Positions 1-11,902 of a DNA stretch of 64,000 nt are shown here, one piece after another. How positions within the stretch are numbered: position 1 is the first letter of the stretch; the number at the start of each line of letters is the position of its first letter. Both the position numbers and the translations under genes were made by a program. Below the pieces are notes generated by a model. The model ran no database searches. It was given only the letters and a program-made list of their open reading frames with translations, and was not told where the DNA came from. The stretch is from Strigamia acuminata (Eukaryota > Arthropoda > Chilopoda > Geophilomorpha > Linotaeniidae): contig OX442314.1 of assembly GCA_949358305.1 (NCBI GenBank), forward strand, positions 47,624,581-47,688,580, in the 5' to 3' direction.

Positions 1-2
1 AC

Positions 3-509
3 GATAAATTCGAAGTTGGAGATTTGGTTTTACTAAAGACCCACCCATTGTCCAATGCTGCTAATCGATATGCTGCGTCCCTTGAGGATCGCTTTGAAGG
101 ACCATATGTAATTACTAAAGTCTTTAATAACAATGCGTATGCCGTTGCAACACCAATCACTTTGCAAGCGAGAGGCACATACAATATTGTAAAACTCAGG
201 AGATTCGTCCCCTCAGAAGAAAAGGCTCAATGGCCCATTTTAGATGAGGAAGATGAAGAAGTTCTTGAGAACCGACCTGTGAACACTGGAACAGCAACAA
301 TCTTGCCACCACCAGTGCGACCAACAGAATCTGGTATCGCAACCAAGTTGCCAACACCAGTAGAACCTTTGGGAAATCCAAAAAAGAAAAAGGCTTTGCC
401 TCTGCCACGAGTGGATTCACACAAAACCACGGCAGCACAGTCAAAACCGAATTCGGATTCGAAAAGACCATCGAGAAATCATATTTTGCCGATACGATAC
501 AGAGATTGA
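3..509 (+). CDS. pol: Gypsy pol, C-terminal end of integrase (partial)
   Basis: The frame is open from the first bases of the window to a TGA at 507-509. Residues 1-60 match the C-terminal part of gypsy integrases: the GDLVLLKTHPLS pattern followed by RFEGPYVI, the small beta-barrel usually called GPY/F or chromo-like, which binds DNA during integration. After that comes a Pro/Lys-rich tail ending in a basic motif (LPIRYRD), common at the end of gypsy pol. The 5' end is missing because of the window edge. Family assignment is firm; the clade is not. Confidence 0.8.
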   Translation, partial: DKFEVGDLVLLKTHPLSNAANRYAASLEDRFEGPYVITKVFNNNAYAVATPITLQARGTYNIVKLRRFVPSEEKAQWPILDEEDEEVLENRPVNTGTATILPPPVRPTESGIATKLPTPVEPLGNPKKKKALPLPRVDSHKTTAAQSKPNSDSKRPSRNHILPIRYRD

Positions 510-752
510 CCACTAGGTGGACACCTCCGAATTCGAAATTCCTACGGACCAATCACGAGACGACAACATAGCGTTTCCGGTTTCGTACACGTTGCGTAAA
601 AGACGTTATTCTGCGGTACTTAAGAAGGAATCTTGGCAACATCAAATCATTCTCGTTCCAAGCAAGTGACTGTCCAGTTCGTCTCCTCCGCACGAATCCC
701 GTCGATTTCCTGTTCCGTATATTTGATTTGATCAATTCATTTTTATTTTCCA

Positions 753-1928
753 ATGGAAGAATATCCAGCCGGCACTCGAGTCGTATGCCCAGTGTGTTTA
801 GGAAGTTGCGTAACCGAACGCAACAACGGCGCGTTAACTCCGTGCGAAAACTGTCTTGGCGAAGGACATGTGGATCGCAACGAACCTTTGGAACTCTGGT
901 TCCGTCATTTTATGACGGTATCCGGACGCCCGATTCCAGTAAGAAACCGCGTGGTCGGTTGGATGCGAGTGCGTTCTCGTAGAGAAAGAAAGAAGTCAGA
1001 AAAGGCGTTTTACGCCAATTCCGGCGCCTCGACTTCGGCCCAATCGCCACGAACGGGATCAAATCCCAATTCCACGTCAAAAGCTGACGATACAACGACT
1101 GGACGAGTTTCAAAAAGAGCGGTTTTACGCTTGAAACTAGCCGAATTTGCGGCGAATCGTTCGCAAACGTCGCAGACACCGAAAACTTCAACTTCGAGTT
1201 CGACTAAAATCCTTCGACCACCGAAGAAAGTGACTGTAAAACAGTCATGTTCGACGGTGACAGAATCGAAAGCCAAACCACGCTCTGAGATTTCGGCGGC
1301 CCTCGTCGCAATGCGACTAAAGATCCGCGAACGAAATCCAAAGATGGCGGAAGAGACAGTAAACGCTTTAGCCAAAGAACGTCTCAAGTGGGAGAAGGTC
1401 GCTGATTATAAACAGCGACAAGCCGCCCTCGCCGTGAGCCAACGAGTGACCGCTACGGTTACGTCATGTACGCAAGCGGCGAAGAAATCAATCCCACCAC
1501 CGTCGTGTACGATCGTCTCAAACGATACGAGCATGCCGACGGAATTCGTTTGTTCCTCGACTGTTTTACAGTCAATTCCAAATCCAGCGGTCATTATGCC
1601 GCCGATATTCGGCGAGAGACCAACGGACATTTCATTTCAGAATCTCCAGACCGCTCCGATGTCAACCGAAAATGGCGCGGCCGCCACCGAGACCGTCGCC
1701 GAAGCATCGAGTGCGATGGAAACCGAAGAATCGCATACGCCTCCGCCGCCTCTTCCACCACAATCGAAGGCAGAGAAGGCGGAGAAAAAAGCGGAAAAGA
1801 AAACCAGATCCGCCGCGAAGCGAGAGCAAAAGACGCGTCGTAACCTGGCGAAGGAGCTGCCGTCGATAAAAGAGAACGAACGTGACGACGAGACGCCACC
1901 GACGCCCGGCAAGACGCTACAGATATAG
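753..1928 (+). CDS. Element 1 third ORF with DnaJ-like cysteine cluster
   Basis: A 391-residue ORF starting at ATG 753, located 244 bases after the pol stop and before the polypurine tract, which is the env position of errantivirus-like elements. Residues 12-39 carry CPVCLGSC, then CENCLGEGH, a pair of CxxC motifs with the Gly pattern of DnaJ-type zinc-finger modules (cysteines 12, 15, 19, 31, 34). The rest is basic and low complexity: Ser/Thr-rich to about 190, a helical Lys/Arg/Ala stretch, and a C-terminal Glu/Lys-rich segment (about 310-375) that may be a coiled coil. I see no signal peptide, transmembrane segment or furin site, so it does not look like an envelope protein. It may act in nucleic acid or chaperone binding, but that is inference. 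Confidence 0.6.
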   Translation: MEEYPAGTRVVCPVCLGSCVTERNNGALTPCENCLGEGHVDRNEPLELWFRHFMTVSGRPIPVRNRVVGWMRVRSRRERKKSEKAFYANSGASTSAQSPRTGSNPNSTSKADDTTTGRVSKRAVLRLKLAEFAANRSQTSQTPKTSTSSSTKILRPPKKVTVKQSCSTVTESKAKPRSEISAALVAMRLKIRERNPKMAEETVNALAKERLKWEKVADYKQRQAALAVSQRVTATVTSCTQAAKKSIPPPSCTIVSNDTSMPTEFVCSSTVLQSIPNPAVIMPPIFGERPTDISFQNLQTAPMSTENGAAATETVAEASSAMETEESHTPPPPLPPQSKAEKAEKKAEKKTRSAAKREQKTRRNLAKELPSIKENERDDETPPTPGKTLQI

Positions 1929-2399
1929 AAGAAGTGGCCAGTTTTTCTCAAAACTTTATAATGCCAATAGTGTTGATAGTTTTTACATTTTTTAAATGGT
2001 TTTTTCTCTATCAAGGTAATAATAATAGTCCTAACTTTTATTCTCAAAGCTACAAATGCATTTACTTACCTATTAGAATTAAATTAACTTAGATTTTAAT
2101 ATTTTCAAAGAATTTTTTATTCAAATGTTTTAAAAATTTACAAGTGTTATTTACAGTATTTATATTTCACGAATTGTATTTTGTCTTCATCCTGGGGGTA
2201 AGTGTGCGTTGTTTTCTCTGGTGTATTTTTCCCGATGTTACCTGCTGGTGATCCGTGGTCCAGTTGTCATCAACTCATCCGGTCATCTGGTTATCTGCAA
2301 AAAAGAAAAGTAATGATTAATTTTTAATTATGAAATTAACTTTCAAACAACCACTTTCGTGATTGTGTTGAGGTACCCCTCTCAGTACTTACCTTTTTT
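1929..2399 (+). other. Element 1 3' untranslated stretch
   Basis: AT-rich, no convincing ORF. It lies between the third ORF and the polypurine tract and is best read as the 3' non-coding part of Element 1. Confidence 0.5.
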
Positions 2400-2411
2400 A
2401 GGGGGGGGAGA

Positions 2412-3037
2412 TGTGACCGGCTGCCCGCTCAGTCCGCTCACTTGCCTGCAACACACGGCGCTTCCACGGCTCTCGCGCACCTCGTGTGTTTCTCGCGCGC
2501 ACCTGTTGCGGACCCCCGCACCAGGTGGAGCTGATGGTCGTTGGCCCGGCCAATTGGGAACCGGAAGTGCCCCTTCCGGAAGTGGTGGGCCCCGCAGAGG
2601 CCCAAGAGAGTTCTCTAACTTCCAGCATGGCGAACGGTCGCTTCCACGATCGCTCTTCCACGCTGGCGGCAATGACGAATCCAGTTGGCGTAGCGACTCT
2701 GTCGCCCGCCGGGACTTGATAGTCCACGTTCCCCATGTCCGTCCTGCGTTCTCCGTGAACGTAGCGGCGACATGGCTAAACGGTATTCCGACCACGTGTG
2801 TCATGGCGGCCATTGGCCGCCGTGCCACGCGGTCTTGTTAGGGACGGCTGTTCGCAGCCGTCGCATTGGGAAATGCACTGGGAGACACCACATCATACCC
2901 CTAGACATCAATAAAGCTTACCTTAAACTAAACTTGTGTCTCTTGTGTATTTCGGAGTGAATTCTATCGTGTGTGTTGTGTCCAGCGCCTCGTGGCTCTC
3001 CCCCGACCACGTGGCGACCGTCCAAACACTCACAACA
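2412..3037 (+). mobile_element. 3' LTR of Element 1
   Basis: Starts TGTGACCGGC right after a run of eight or more G ending in GAGA (polypurine tract) and ends CACTCACAACA, giving TG...CA ends and 626 bases. A polyadenylation signal AATAAA sits at 2910-2915, followed by a GT-rich stretch. The LTR is more GC-rich than its surroundings. Boundaries are inferred from the TG/CA ends and the polypurine tract, because the second LTR is outside the window. Confidence 0.7.
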
Positions 3038-5304
3038 GGTTATATAAGGTCGAATGGCTGGGACAGGCCTGTGCCATTTCGTGTCGTGAGCTGGTGCGGT
3101 GAGGATCGATATATCCGGTGAAAAATGGCGTTATCCGATATTCAGAGAGAGACAGTTGGTTTTCACGTTTGAGTGTGAGTGATTTTTTATTAAAATAAAG
3201 AAATAAAGAAATAAAGAAACGTAGAAACGTACATATGGTACCGTAACATTTCGTGTTGTTTCATTTGATTTCTATTGTGAGCGAAATGATGAAAAATGGC
3301 GAGCGAGAGAGATGAGATGTGCGATCGACAGCGATCGAGGCACGTCACGTACAGTACGGGTTTGTTGTTTCAGACAAATTTATTTATTTATTTATTTATT
3401 TATTTCAGACGAATTTCAAATAATTTTCCAAATTTATTTGAGAAATTTCAACTGCTTTTCACATTTTTTGTGCAATTTTGCCAAAAATATCGACATAACT
3501 GCTGAAATTTGTCAAAAATAACAAAATTTCTCAAAAATTGGTTGCAATTTGTAGAAATTTGTCAAAAAATTTCAGTCCTTTGATTGCACTGGCGAAGACC
3601 AAACCAGTCACAGTGCAAATTGTGCAGTACCTGTATTTGTGCGCACCAATAGTTTGTCAACCGGTAGGGCTGTGACAGGGTTTCTTTCTTGCTCAGCGTG
3701 TATTTGCTGCTGCAGCAATCTCTCATCGCCACCCAGCTGGTCATGACTTCTTCGTTTTTGCAAAGCATCTTTTCATCGAATCTCGGTCAGTGATTGTGGA
3801 CTCAGATCAACACATTTTTTTTGTTTACGATTAGTATTTTTCAGAGGTGCATCTTCTACTTCTTACAAGTCACATCCAAGACGTGCACACAAACTCAGTG
3901 GATTTTCATGCCTCTGGTAGGCAAAGTTAAATTTAAAACTGCAGTAACCAAAAGAAGTTTTTTTTTCCCACGAGTGTACATCCATTATACAATACTAAAA
4001 AATCGCCTAGCTGCCAGCCTCCATTGGCATGTTAGAATTTTCAGGAAATAAGATTTGTGTCAAGCTTATCTTCAAATCTCATTATCACAGAGGTCAGCCA
4101 TGATTGCGGCGGTTAACACACCGAAAAGGCTCGTGGTGGTTTTTAATTATTTGTAAACCAAAGTTTACCATTGACATCCATTATGATAGATTAAAATGTA
4201 GTTGTGATGTAATGACATCACAATTTATCATAGTTCTACAGGAGCAATCATAATTGTGACCAACACCTATTGGTGGCTTTAAAAACCCAAAAGTAAACTT
4301 TGTCAGTTTAATGGCCTTCCATGCATTCCCATGGATTAACACTGGATTACCACGAAAATTGGATTACCACTGGATTATTGTGAGACAATTGTTTGTGTGT
4401 GTATGTATTATTTCTCATTCTGTATTACTTATTTCTTCACTTTTATTAATTTCGTATTACATAAATGATGTTTTTTCGGTTAGCCTGACAACTTTATAGT
4501 GTCATTTCATCAATTTTTAACTTGTTTAATGTAATTTCTGCGTTTACCATTCTATTACTGATCATTATTAAATCTTAGATGTCATACTTTTGCATTCTTT
4601 CATTTTGTAGTTAAATTTCTTTACATTTGCTGGAATTCTTGTATTCACCGCTGCAGGAGTGAACTTATCACATTGTATTCAGTTTTGCGAGTCGCGCTCT
4701 CAAATTAACATTCTCGGTTTCTACTTTTAATACATGATGCCACCACAAATGGCAGCACCATGTTACAGTAACCCCTGGGCCACTGGTTCTGGTTTCATTT
4801 AGTGACTCGAAAAAGCACTGAAAGAGTGAAATGGGTTAACTGCCCTGGTTGAAAAATTCCCCCAATTTCAGATGGAAGTGAATATCTGAACACACGTCAA
4901 TATGCATGGTGTGTGAATGCTTAAATTCCAAAATTAAAATAAAAAATAAGCGAATTTTAAGCTTACTTTTATTGTAAGTAACTCCAAAGTTGATATTCCA
5001 GTTAAGCGTTAATGTATAATACGTTAAAACCAAAGGCCAGGTGTTGTTTTAGTTGTTCTTTTAGTTACAATATTTATATCATATTTACAGCATCAGCAGC
5101 CATTTTTGGAAAAGGCTTTTGTAAACCAAAGTTTACCATTTTCAATTTTCATCATTGGCAGCCAATTTGATGGATTAAAATGTAGTTGTGATGTTTTGAC
5201 ATCACAATTTATTGTAGTTTTGCAGGGTTTCTTTAATTTGGACATATATTTTAGTAGTTTTGGTCAATTTAGACAATTGTTTGAGTATTTGAGTGGCTAC
5301 AAAC
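3038..5304. repeat. Gene-free repeat-rich stretch
   Basis: No real gene seen. Contents: a TATATAAGG box at about 3043; three copies of an 8-base AAATAAAG unit (about 3194-3219); a TTTA microsatellite (about 3379-3405); a segment at about 4160-4260 that recurs at about 5118-5230 (both contain GTAAACCAAAGTTTACC and GACATCACAATTTAT); and a segment at about 4480-4640 that recurs at 5640-5760, 23030-23130, 24210-24310 and 26330-26465. The last family marks the edges of a repeated unit described below. Confidence 0.6.
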
Positions 5305-5623
5305 CTGCATGCGGAATTGCTTGATTGGCCAGCGAAGGCAGCAGATCTCAATCCAATTGAGAATATATGGGCCAATTTAAAACATCATCTGCAAAAAAAG
5401 GTAATAATTAATTAAAAATTTAAAAAAAAATTATATATATATGATATAAAATACTTATTTGCAGCCAATTGCAAGAAACCCAGACGAATTATGGGAGCAA
5501 ATTCGCGAAACGTGGGCAGAATTAGCGACAAATCAGAACTTGGTCCCAACAATTATCCAGTCCATGCCCAGACGTTTACAAAAAGTAATTGATTTAAATG
5601 GACACTGCAGTATTTTCATTTAG
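5305..5623 (+). pseudogene. Tc1/mariner-type transposase 3' remnant with intron
   Basis: Two open segments read as the end of a Tc1-like DDE transposase. The first (to 5400) contains LDWPAKAADLNPIENIW, the family signature around the last catalytic acidic residue (usually SPDLNPIENLW). It is followed by a GT...AG intron (5401-5464) and a second exon that reads PDELWEQIRETW and ends at a TAG (5621-5623) after a typical short tail (SMPRRLQKVI). The N-terminal DNA-binding and first catalytic parts are absent, so this copy is dead or only partly present. Splice ends are clean (AAAAAG then GTAATAA; TTTGCAG then CCA), and the two reading frames match across the junction. Confidence 0.8.
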
Positions 5624-5639
5624 ACATTTATTTTATTAG

Positions 5640-6279
5640 TTTTTATTACAATAGTTTCTGTGTTTACCACTGGTTTCCTGATCATTTTTAAATCTTAGAT
5701 GTCATATTTTTGCATTCTTTCATTTTGTAGTTAAATTTCTTTACATTGATATTACCGTATATCTTTAAATAGTGCACCCGTGCACTATTTGCAGTATTTG
5801 CAATTTCTATATTGCAGCCACCCGTCCATTTGCGAATTTTCGACGAAATGCAAATCGGCCATCTGTCAGTAAACGATCACTATGTGGCACCTGACTAAAA
5901 TGAGTTCACACCTTATTAAATCACCATGTTATGACAGCAAACCAGGATTTCCTTATTCGTGTAATACCACAGGATGCATTATATCTTTTGACGTAAATAT
6001 GACATTTTTAATAAAGAAAATATTTTCTTCTTTTTTCCTTTTTACAGATAACTGAAAATGGAACATATAATTTAACCAATGCAACATTAGCTACAGTCGA
6101 TGAAGAGATGGAGGTAGACCGACGAGTAAAGAAAAGGTACCGGTATATTTTTTTTGGCCACTCGGCCCTTCACTGGTCGTTCGGGCGAACGGACGGGCGG
6201 AGAAGAAAAGAATCTTTATTCTCAGAAGGGAAAAGCCCAACACAGGTAAATGCTCATCATATTAAGAAATAGAAGAAGG
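5640..6279 (+). repeat. Repeat unit copy 1, left part (split by Element 2)
   Basis: Closely similar to 24212-24884 and in part to 26340-26920. It contains an exon-like segment beginning after TTTTTACAG at about 6050, with an ATG at 6058 and a run to AAGAAAAGGTA, where a donor-like GT follows. Next comes a GC-rich segment with CACTCGGCCCTTCACTGG and GGGCGAACGGACGGGCGG. Element 2 interrupts the unit at 6280; the unit resumes at 21899. Confidence 0.65.
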
Positions 6280-7248
6280 TGTAGTGACCCTAGTGGTCAC
6301 TAGTGAAGTGTCAGAAAAAGTCTGAAAAATAATATTTAGTTTATTATATTTTAGTTTGAGTTTTTTATGCTTCCTGTCTACAGGCTAGAAAGCGGAGCAG
6401 AGTGGGAGGAAATGTGGGTGGTTGCCAGGGTAACCAGCCCACAAGCCTCTAAACAGGAAATGAGTCCTGAGAGGAGTGAAAACTCCTCAGTATGATCACC
6501 AACTTTGCCAGAGAAACACCGCAAAATAACCCAGAGAAAACCTCCAGTATTTTGTGAAAACCTCAGTGAAGTTTTGTACTCATAATCTTGCTGTGAAGAA
6601 TCCAGCTAGATTCATCTTGTGCCACCACAACTAGTGACACGGGAAGCCACACTCTTGCTGAGAGGGATCCAGCTAGAGTCCATTCTTGCAATTGTACGAA
6701 TACAATTGTGAGATTTCATCTTGTCTCAACGACATTGTTGAGAAGGGATTGTTGTGCGAAAGAGTCGCAGTTTCGCCGCCACGACGACGGAGTTGCGGAG
6801 AACGTGTAATAGACGATACGGAAAGAGTCCGATTGACCAAGCGAGTCGGCGTGAGTCGATTCGCATCAGACGATTTCCAGGGAATTCGAGAGTTTGAGTT
6901 ACGGAATAAGTCCGTTTCACCGAGGAGCGACGCCGAGCAGAATACCGAGACGAGCGTCGACGAGAGAGCCGTAGAAGCGCGACGAAAGCGAGCCGTTATC
7001 GTCGCCGGAGCGCGGGAATCGTCAAATAACGTTTCCACGTCGATTTGAAGTTAATTCAGCATTTCATCTATTATTTCATTCCTAATTTCCTTAACTTTAT
7101 TTATCACTGTAATTTATCTTATTCTAAGTCAGAATAAACCATTTTGTGAGTTTAATATTAGAGAGTAGTTTTTATGATAAGTCTTGTCTAAGCATCAATT
7201 AGTCTAGAATTATTATTATTTATTTAATAATAATTTGGGCTCATTACA
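6280..7248 (+). mobile_element. 5' LTR of Element 2
   Basis: TGTAGTGACC...GCTCATTACA; the ends are near-inverted copies of each other. It includes a GC- and CpG-rich block at about 6765-7015 and a polyadenylation signal AATAAA at 7133-7138. The first bases form a palindrome-like stretch (AGTGACCCTAGTGGTCACT). Overlapping 120-codon ORFs occur on both strands of the GC-rich block. With no homology seen and open frames on both strands, I treat them as a side effect of base composition. Confidence 0.9.
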
Positions 7249-7250
7249 CC

Positions 7251-7268
7251 TGGGGGCCCGTTAAATAA
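7251..7268 (+). other. Primer-binding site of Element 2 (proline tRNA-like)
   Basis: Two bases after the LTR end the sequence reads TGGGGGCCCGTTAAATAA. The first 11 bases differ at one position from the complement of a typical animal tRNA-Pro 3' end as I remember it (TGGGGGCTCGT). The related Element 3 has a better match to the same tRNA. Confidence 0.5.
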
Positions 7269-10200
7269 TTTGAACCTTAACAACTATCTTCAGTTGAGGG
7301 ACCACCATTTTGTCTTTTAAAATTTGTGTTAGAGAATTTTCTGTTTCTTTCTTCTCTATTCTGTGTTACAAATAATGTCTTTGCCACAAGATTCGAGGAG
7401 AGGGAGAGGAACGAGACGAGGAGTCCGCACTAGAGGCGGCACGGCCGGAGGAGCGACCGGCGGAGCAGCAGAGCCATATTTCGATTCATCATCCAGCCCG
7501 GAGAGAGAATCGGACCAAGATCCCGAGCAGCGCCGACTAACCAGTCAAGATTTTTGGTTGGAAACGTCGCAGGAAACTCAAAGGGAAGAGCCCTGTGTCA
7601 CCTCACCAGTCGATAAGACTTCGCCCAGCGTGCCATCAACTCCAAGCAGCAAAATTGACTTAACGAATATGTCGTTGGAGCAAGTGATTGCCGTCGCTCA
7701 CAGACGAGGGAAATTGATAAAACACTATCACTCCGCAGCCAAACAAAGAGCGCGAGACGAAGCGGAAACTTCGGGCGAAAATTCCCCGGCCCGACATAAA
7801 TTGTCACGAGTACGCCAGCGCATCGCCGATCTCATGCAGGAAAATGCAGACCGATTGGCAGAGCGGCAGCGTCAGTACGCAGAAGGCGTTACGCTTTCCG
7901 ATGAAGACGTTGCAAACATCACAAAGGCGATGAAAGACAGCACTCGACAGCTGCAAGATTTCCATCAGGAGGAATACGAGATGGTACGACGTCTCAAAAT
8001 GGAAGAACGACAAGCGCGCCAGGCGAAGTACGAGGCAGAATTGGCCAAACAAGCAACGGAAGACGAAATTCGTGCCAAAAAGGACCAATTGGACAGAGAA
8101 ATGCAAGCGGAGAAAGACAGAATGGAAGCTGAAAAAATCCGCCTAGCAACGGAACGTCAAGAATTACGTGATAGACGTAAAGCGCAGGAATTAGCGAATC
8201 GAGATGCGATACGTGCCGAAAATCAACGTATCGAGCAAGAAAAGATACGTTTGGCGAACGAGTATCGAGACTTGCAGGAGAAACGCCTAGCGGAAATAGC
8301 GGCTGATCGAGCAGCTATGCAAGCCGAAAGACAGAGGATTGCAGCGGAAAGAGTCCGCGTGGAAGCAGAACGTTTAGCATTAATTGCAGCACAAAAGGCA
8401 GCCGAAACAGCAGAAAGCAAGGAGATCCACTACCTTCGACAGAACGCTCTTGAAGCGCAAGAAGCAGCGGAAAGAGTCCGCCGAGAGAATGAGGAGCTCA
8501 AATATCTTGCACAATGCCAGTACGCGAGACCAACGAACATTCCACCACGCCAGCCGGAAGTGGTCAATTTATCACCAGGCTCGTCCGCAAATCCTTTAAA
8601 AAGGAAAGGTGATGTGGATGAAAGTAGAAATGCTAAAAGAGCATCAGTTTCACCAGCAAAAAATCCAGACGTGCTGGACGTGATTGCACAGAGAAATCGT
8701 CAGCGTGCAACGGACCAACCTGCTGGACCAAGTAAAAAAGGTGCAGTAACAGGAGTGGATCCAGACGAATTTCAAAAATGGCAGACAACACGCAGGAAAA
8801 TGGATTCTGACGACAGAAATCGTCTAACCCCAACAGAAACTGAAAATGTCAGTAACCCTGCAACAAAAGGCGCGTGTGGAGGCAAAGCTTTGGGAGAATA
8901 TCTTGAAGACGCTCGAGACGATGTCAACCCCGCCTATCGAAGGTCATACACGTTCATGGAAGCGGTTGAACAAGTAGCCGAAGCCAATGAAAGAGAAGAC
9001 CGACGAAGATTGCGGGAAGCACAGAACAAACAACAAGTGGATAGTCAACGCGAAATGAGTCGCGAAAGTGAAAAACAAAAATTCCAACATGATCAAGAAG
9101 TTCCGGAGCAAGATAAAAGCAGTAGTCAAGATGCTGCAACCGGACAAGATGGAGCAACTGGACAAGCCAGTTACACAAGAATTAGAAATTATGACGACTA
9201 TCTGCAGGGCAAATATTCACAGCAACATGAAAATATAAATCCACGAAATGAGTCGTGTAATCGAGATGCTGCCCGTTCAAAAGACGACAGATATATTGGA
9301 CCAAACCCACATATAGGGCAAGATGTAAATTTACGAAATGAGTCATACAACCGTCAAGAAGCCCGTTCACACAGTGAAGTGCGATTTGCAGACGAAACTC
9401 GAGCGCATAATGACACAGATATGCGAAATATGCCACATTATCAAGACGAACCACGCCAGCAAGGAGACGCCCGCTTCAGAGATGAAACTCGCAGACAAGG
9501 TGATTATGGTCCAGTGGGACAAAGCTGGTATAATCGAAATAAGTCGATATCAAGAGGAGGCCCAAGTCCACAACATGGTCACCAACAGGATTCACAACAG
9601 AATAGGGGCTCCTACTGGTACGAATCCTATACGAATAGAGATTCACATGAGCGACGAGATGATTCACACAGACGACGTGAAGATTCCAATAGACGACGAG
9701 ACGACTCATACCGAGACCAACGAAGGTCACGTTCTAGTCCACCACCATCACAACACGAATATGAGAGAAAATACTCACATTCTGAGCAATTTCGTCGTGA
9801 AGAACCCAATTTCTCCGGATATCAAGGAAGAAGAGAAGAGTCTAGTTACTCAAGGCCTCAAGGTGAGAGATGGGATAGAGAGAAATCCCGTTCGGATAAT
9901 AGAGATCCGCCACCACCAAATGCATTGCCAACTAGTTCCAGAGAATTAGAAGAAATCATCGCAAGACAGATTGATTCAAAATTGTCACAAATTCCTTCGA
10001 AGTCTCAGGAAATGGAGGAAGTTTTAAGAAAAATTATTCTGAAATATTGTACTGATAATTGGACGCATTACTACAGCTCACCTCACCAAATCAAATGGGA
10101 CCGTATTAATCCGGATATGTTTGATGGAGGATGGCAAATCGGCACACAGTTCCTGGATGAAGTAATGCACGTAGTCACAAGTCACGAAATGGACCCAGAT

Positions 10201-10498
10201 GTGGCTTTACATAAGTTGATACCAAAAATGTTGGTTGGTGGAGCAACAAATTGGTTCCGAAAAAATAAATTCACGCATTGGAATGGATTTGTAAAGGCAT
10301 TCATGAAAGAATACGGGGAGTCCAATGCAATGATGATAAAGTATTGGGACAACCACAAACAAATGTTGGGCGAAGACATTCGGTCTTACTTAAGACGAAC
10401 AGAAGATCTAATTGCTCAGCTCCCGTATCACATCAGCGATTTTGATGAAGATAGGAAATTCAGAAATGGTCTGACACCCTTTTCCGAGAAGGTATTAA

Positions 10499-11129
10499 AG
10501 GTCATGGGAAGAGAAAAATAAAAATTGAGGAGAAGATTGTTTGTGTCATTATTAGACCAAATCCATTGTTGAAACGTGTTCAATTGTTTCGAGAGTGTTA
10601 TATCGTTCGTTTAAACGTTTGAAAATTCTCAAATGTCCTCCATTTTTAGTTTTCGAAAGTTTCCAAAAGTTGCCGTTGGTGGCGCTATTTATGACGTCAT
10701 CGGCGACAAACAAGCAGCTTTTTAGCATGGGCTTGGCTTCATTTAAGAGCTACGAAAATTTATTATTAGTTCTTTTGAACCTATACACTTGCAACAAATA
10801 GCAAATTGGAATATTTACTGAATATTAAAATCCCAATAACCTAACAGTGTTGTCAAATTTGGAAAAAAAATTTTGTAGCTCTTAAATGAAGCCAAGCCCA
10901 TGCTAAAAAGCTGCTTGTTTGTCGCCGATGACGTCATAAATAGCGCCACCAACGGCAACTTTTGGAAACTTTCGAAAACTAAAAATGGAGGACATTTGAG
11001 AATTTTCAAACGTTTAAACGAACGATATAACACTCTCGAAACAATTGAACACGTTTCAACAATGGATTTGGTCTAATAATGACACAAACAATCTTCTCCT
11101 CAATTTTTATTTTTCTCTTCCCATGACCT
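10499..11129. mobile_element. 631-bp foldback/MITE with TTAA duplication
   Basis: Arms of 255 bases (10499-10753 and 10875-11129) are perfect inverted copies around a 121-base spacer. The ends are AGGTCATGGG...CCCATGACCT, flanked on both sides by TTAA (10495-10498 and 11130-11133). TTAA duplications are typical of piggyBac-type transposases, though these ends do not start with the usual CCY, so the helper family is uncertain. Each arm contains the palindrome TGACGTCA. No transposase is encoded. Perfect arms indicate a recent insertion or strong arm homogenisation. Confidence 0.9.
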
Positions 11130-11902
11130 TTAAGAATGGTGGATGCACCAATGGCCAGTTCTTTCGAAAAATTACAAGAATTTATAAGGAACAATCAAAT
11201 GTATATAGATGACAGATATGCATCAGACCTCCCACTAGAAGAGCAAAGAGCACGGGATGACTTGCAGCGACACCACTCAGACTATACGAGATCCGGTGCA
11301 AAAATGATGCGCCCACGCTCGCAATTTCTATTATCATCTCGGGAGGAAGGGTCCACCAAAAAACAAGAAAGTGGACCATCGCCTTATCCTCAACCACGAG
11401 TGCCAACGCGACCAACGGTCAAATGGGTACAAGACTCGTCCGAGGCAACCGAATCAGTCGGTGATACACAAATAATGTTGACAGATTACTCGGAAAATGA
11501 ATTAAATACTTTGATGGATGCGGCGAGCGTATTGTTCACGCGAAATAATCCAGCGATAACAAAATACAAGCCGCAAATGCAAACAAGGTTGCCACACCAA
11601 ACGGTTGTGCAGCCGCAGACACAAGGAAATTCGTCTTTTCCGACCAAACCATACTCGGTCGACTTCAACTCAAAAATAGAAGTACAAACTCCACAATTAA
11701 GTGAAAATAAGGGACAGACTTCTACGCCAGGCGGCGCAACGGATGGTAATAAGACCAGTCAAGTAAAACTGACACCTGAGAATGCACCGTGCCATAATTG
11801 TGGCCAAGTTGGACACTGGGTACGGCAATGTCAACAGCCAAAGAGAATGTTGTCCAAAGATGAAATGGAACATCTCATTAATTCTTTATCCGACAACCTT
11901 AC

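Larger units (their letters stand above)
1..3037 (+). mobile_element. Ty3/gypsy Element 1, 3' part
   Basis: The window opens inside this element. In order it shows the end of pol, a separate downstream ORF, an untranslated stretch, a G-rich polypurine tract (2400-2411) and one LTR (2412-3037). The 5' part lies outside the window, so LTR age and target duplication cannot be read. Fragments of the same LTR family occur in reverse at about 31640-31790 and 61513-61570, so the family is older and dispersed here. Confidence 0.8.

Noticed and set aside
1010-1387. Antisense ORFs over the Element 1 third ORF
   Set aside because: Shadows of the sense frame, with no independent support.
6686-7048. 120-codon ORFs on both strands in the Element 2 LTR (also 21336-21698)
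   Set aside because: Open frames on both strands in a GC-rich block, no homology, present twice only because the LTR is duplicated.
10595-11033. Two small ORFs with the same 53-residue start on opposite strands
   Set aside because: They are the two arms of the foldback, not genes.
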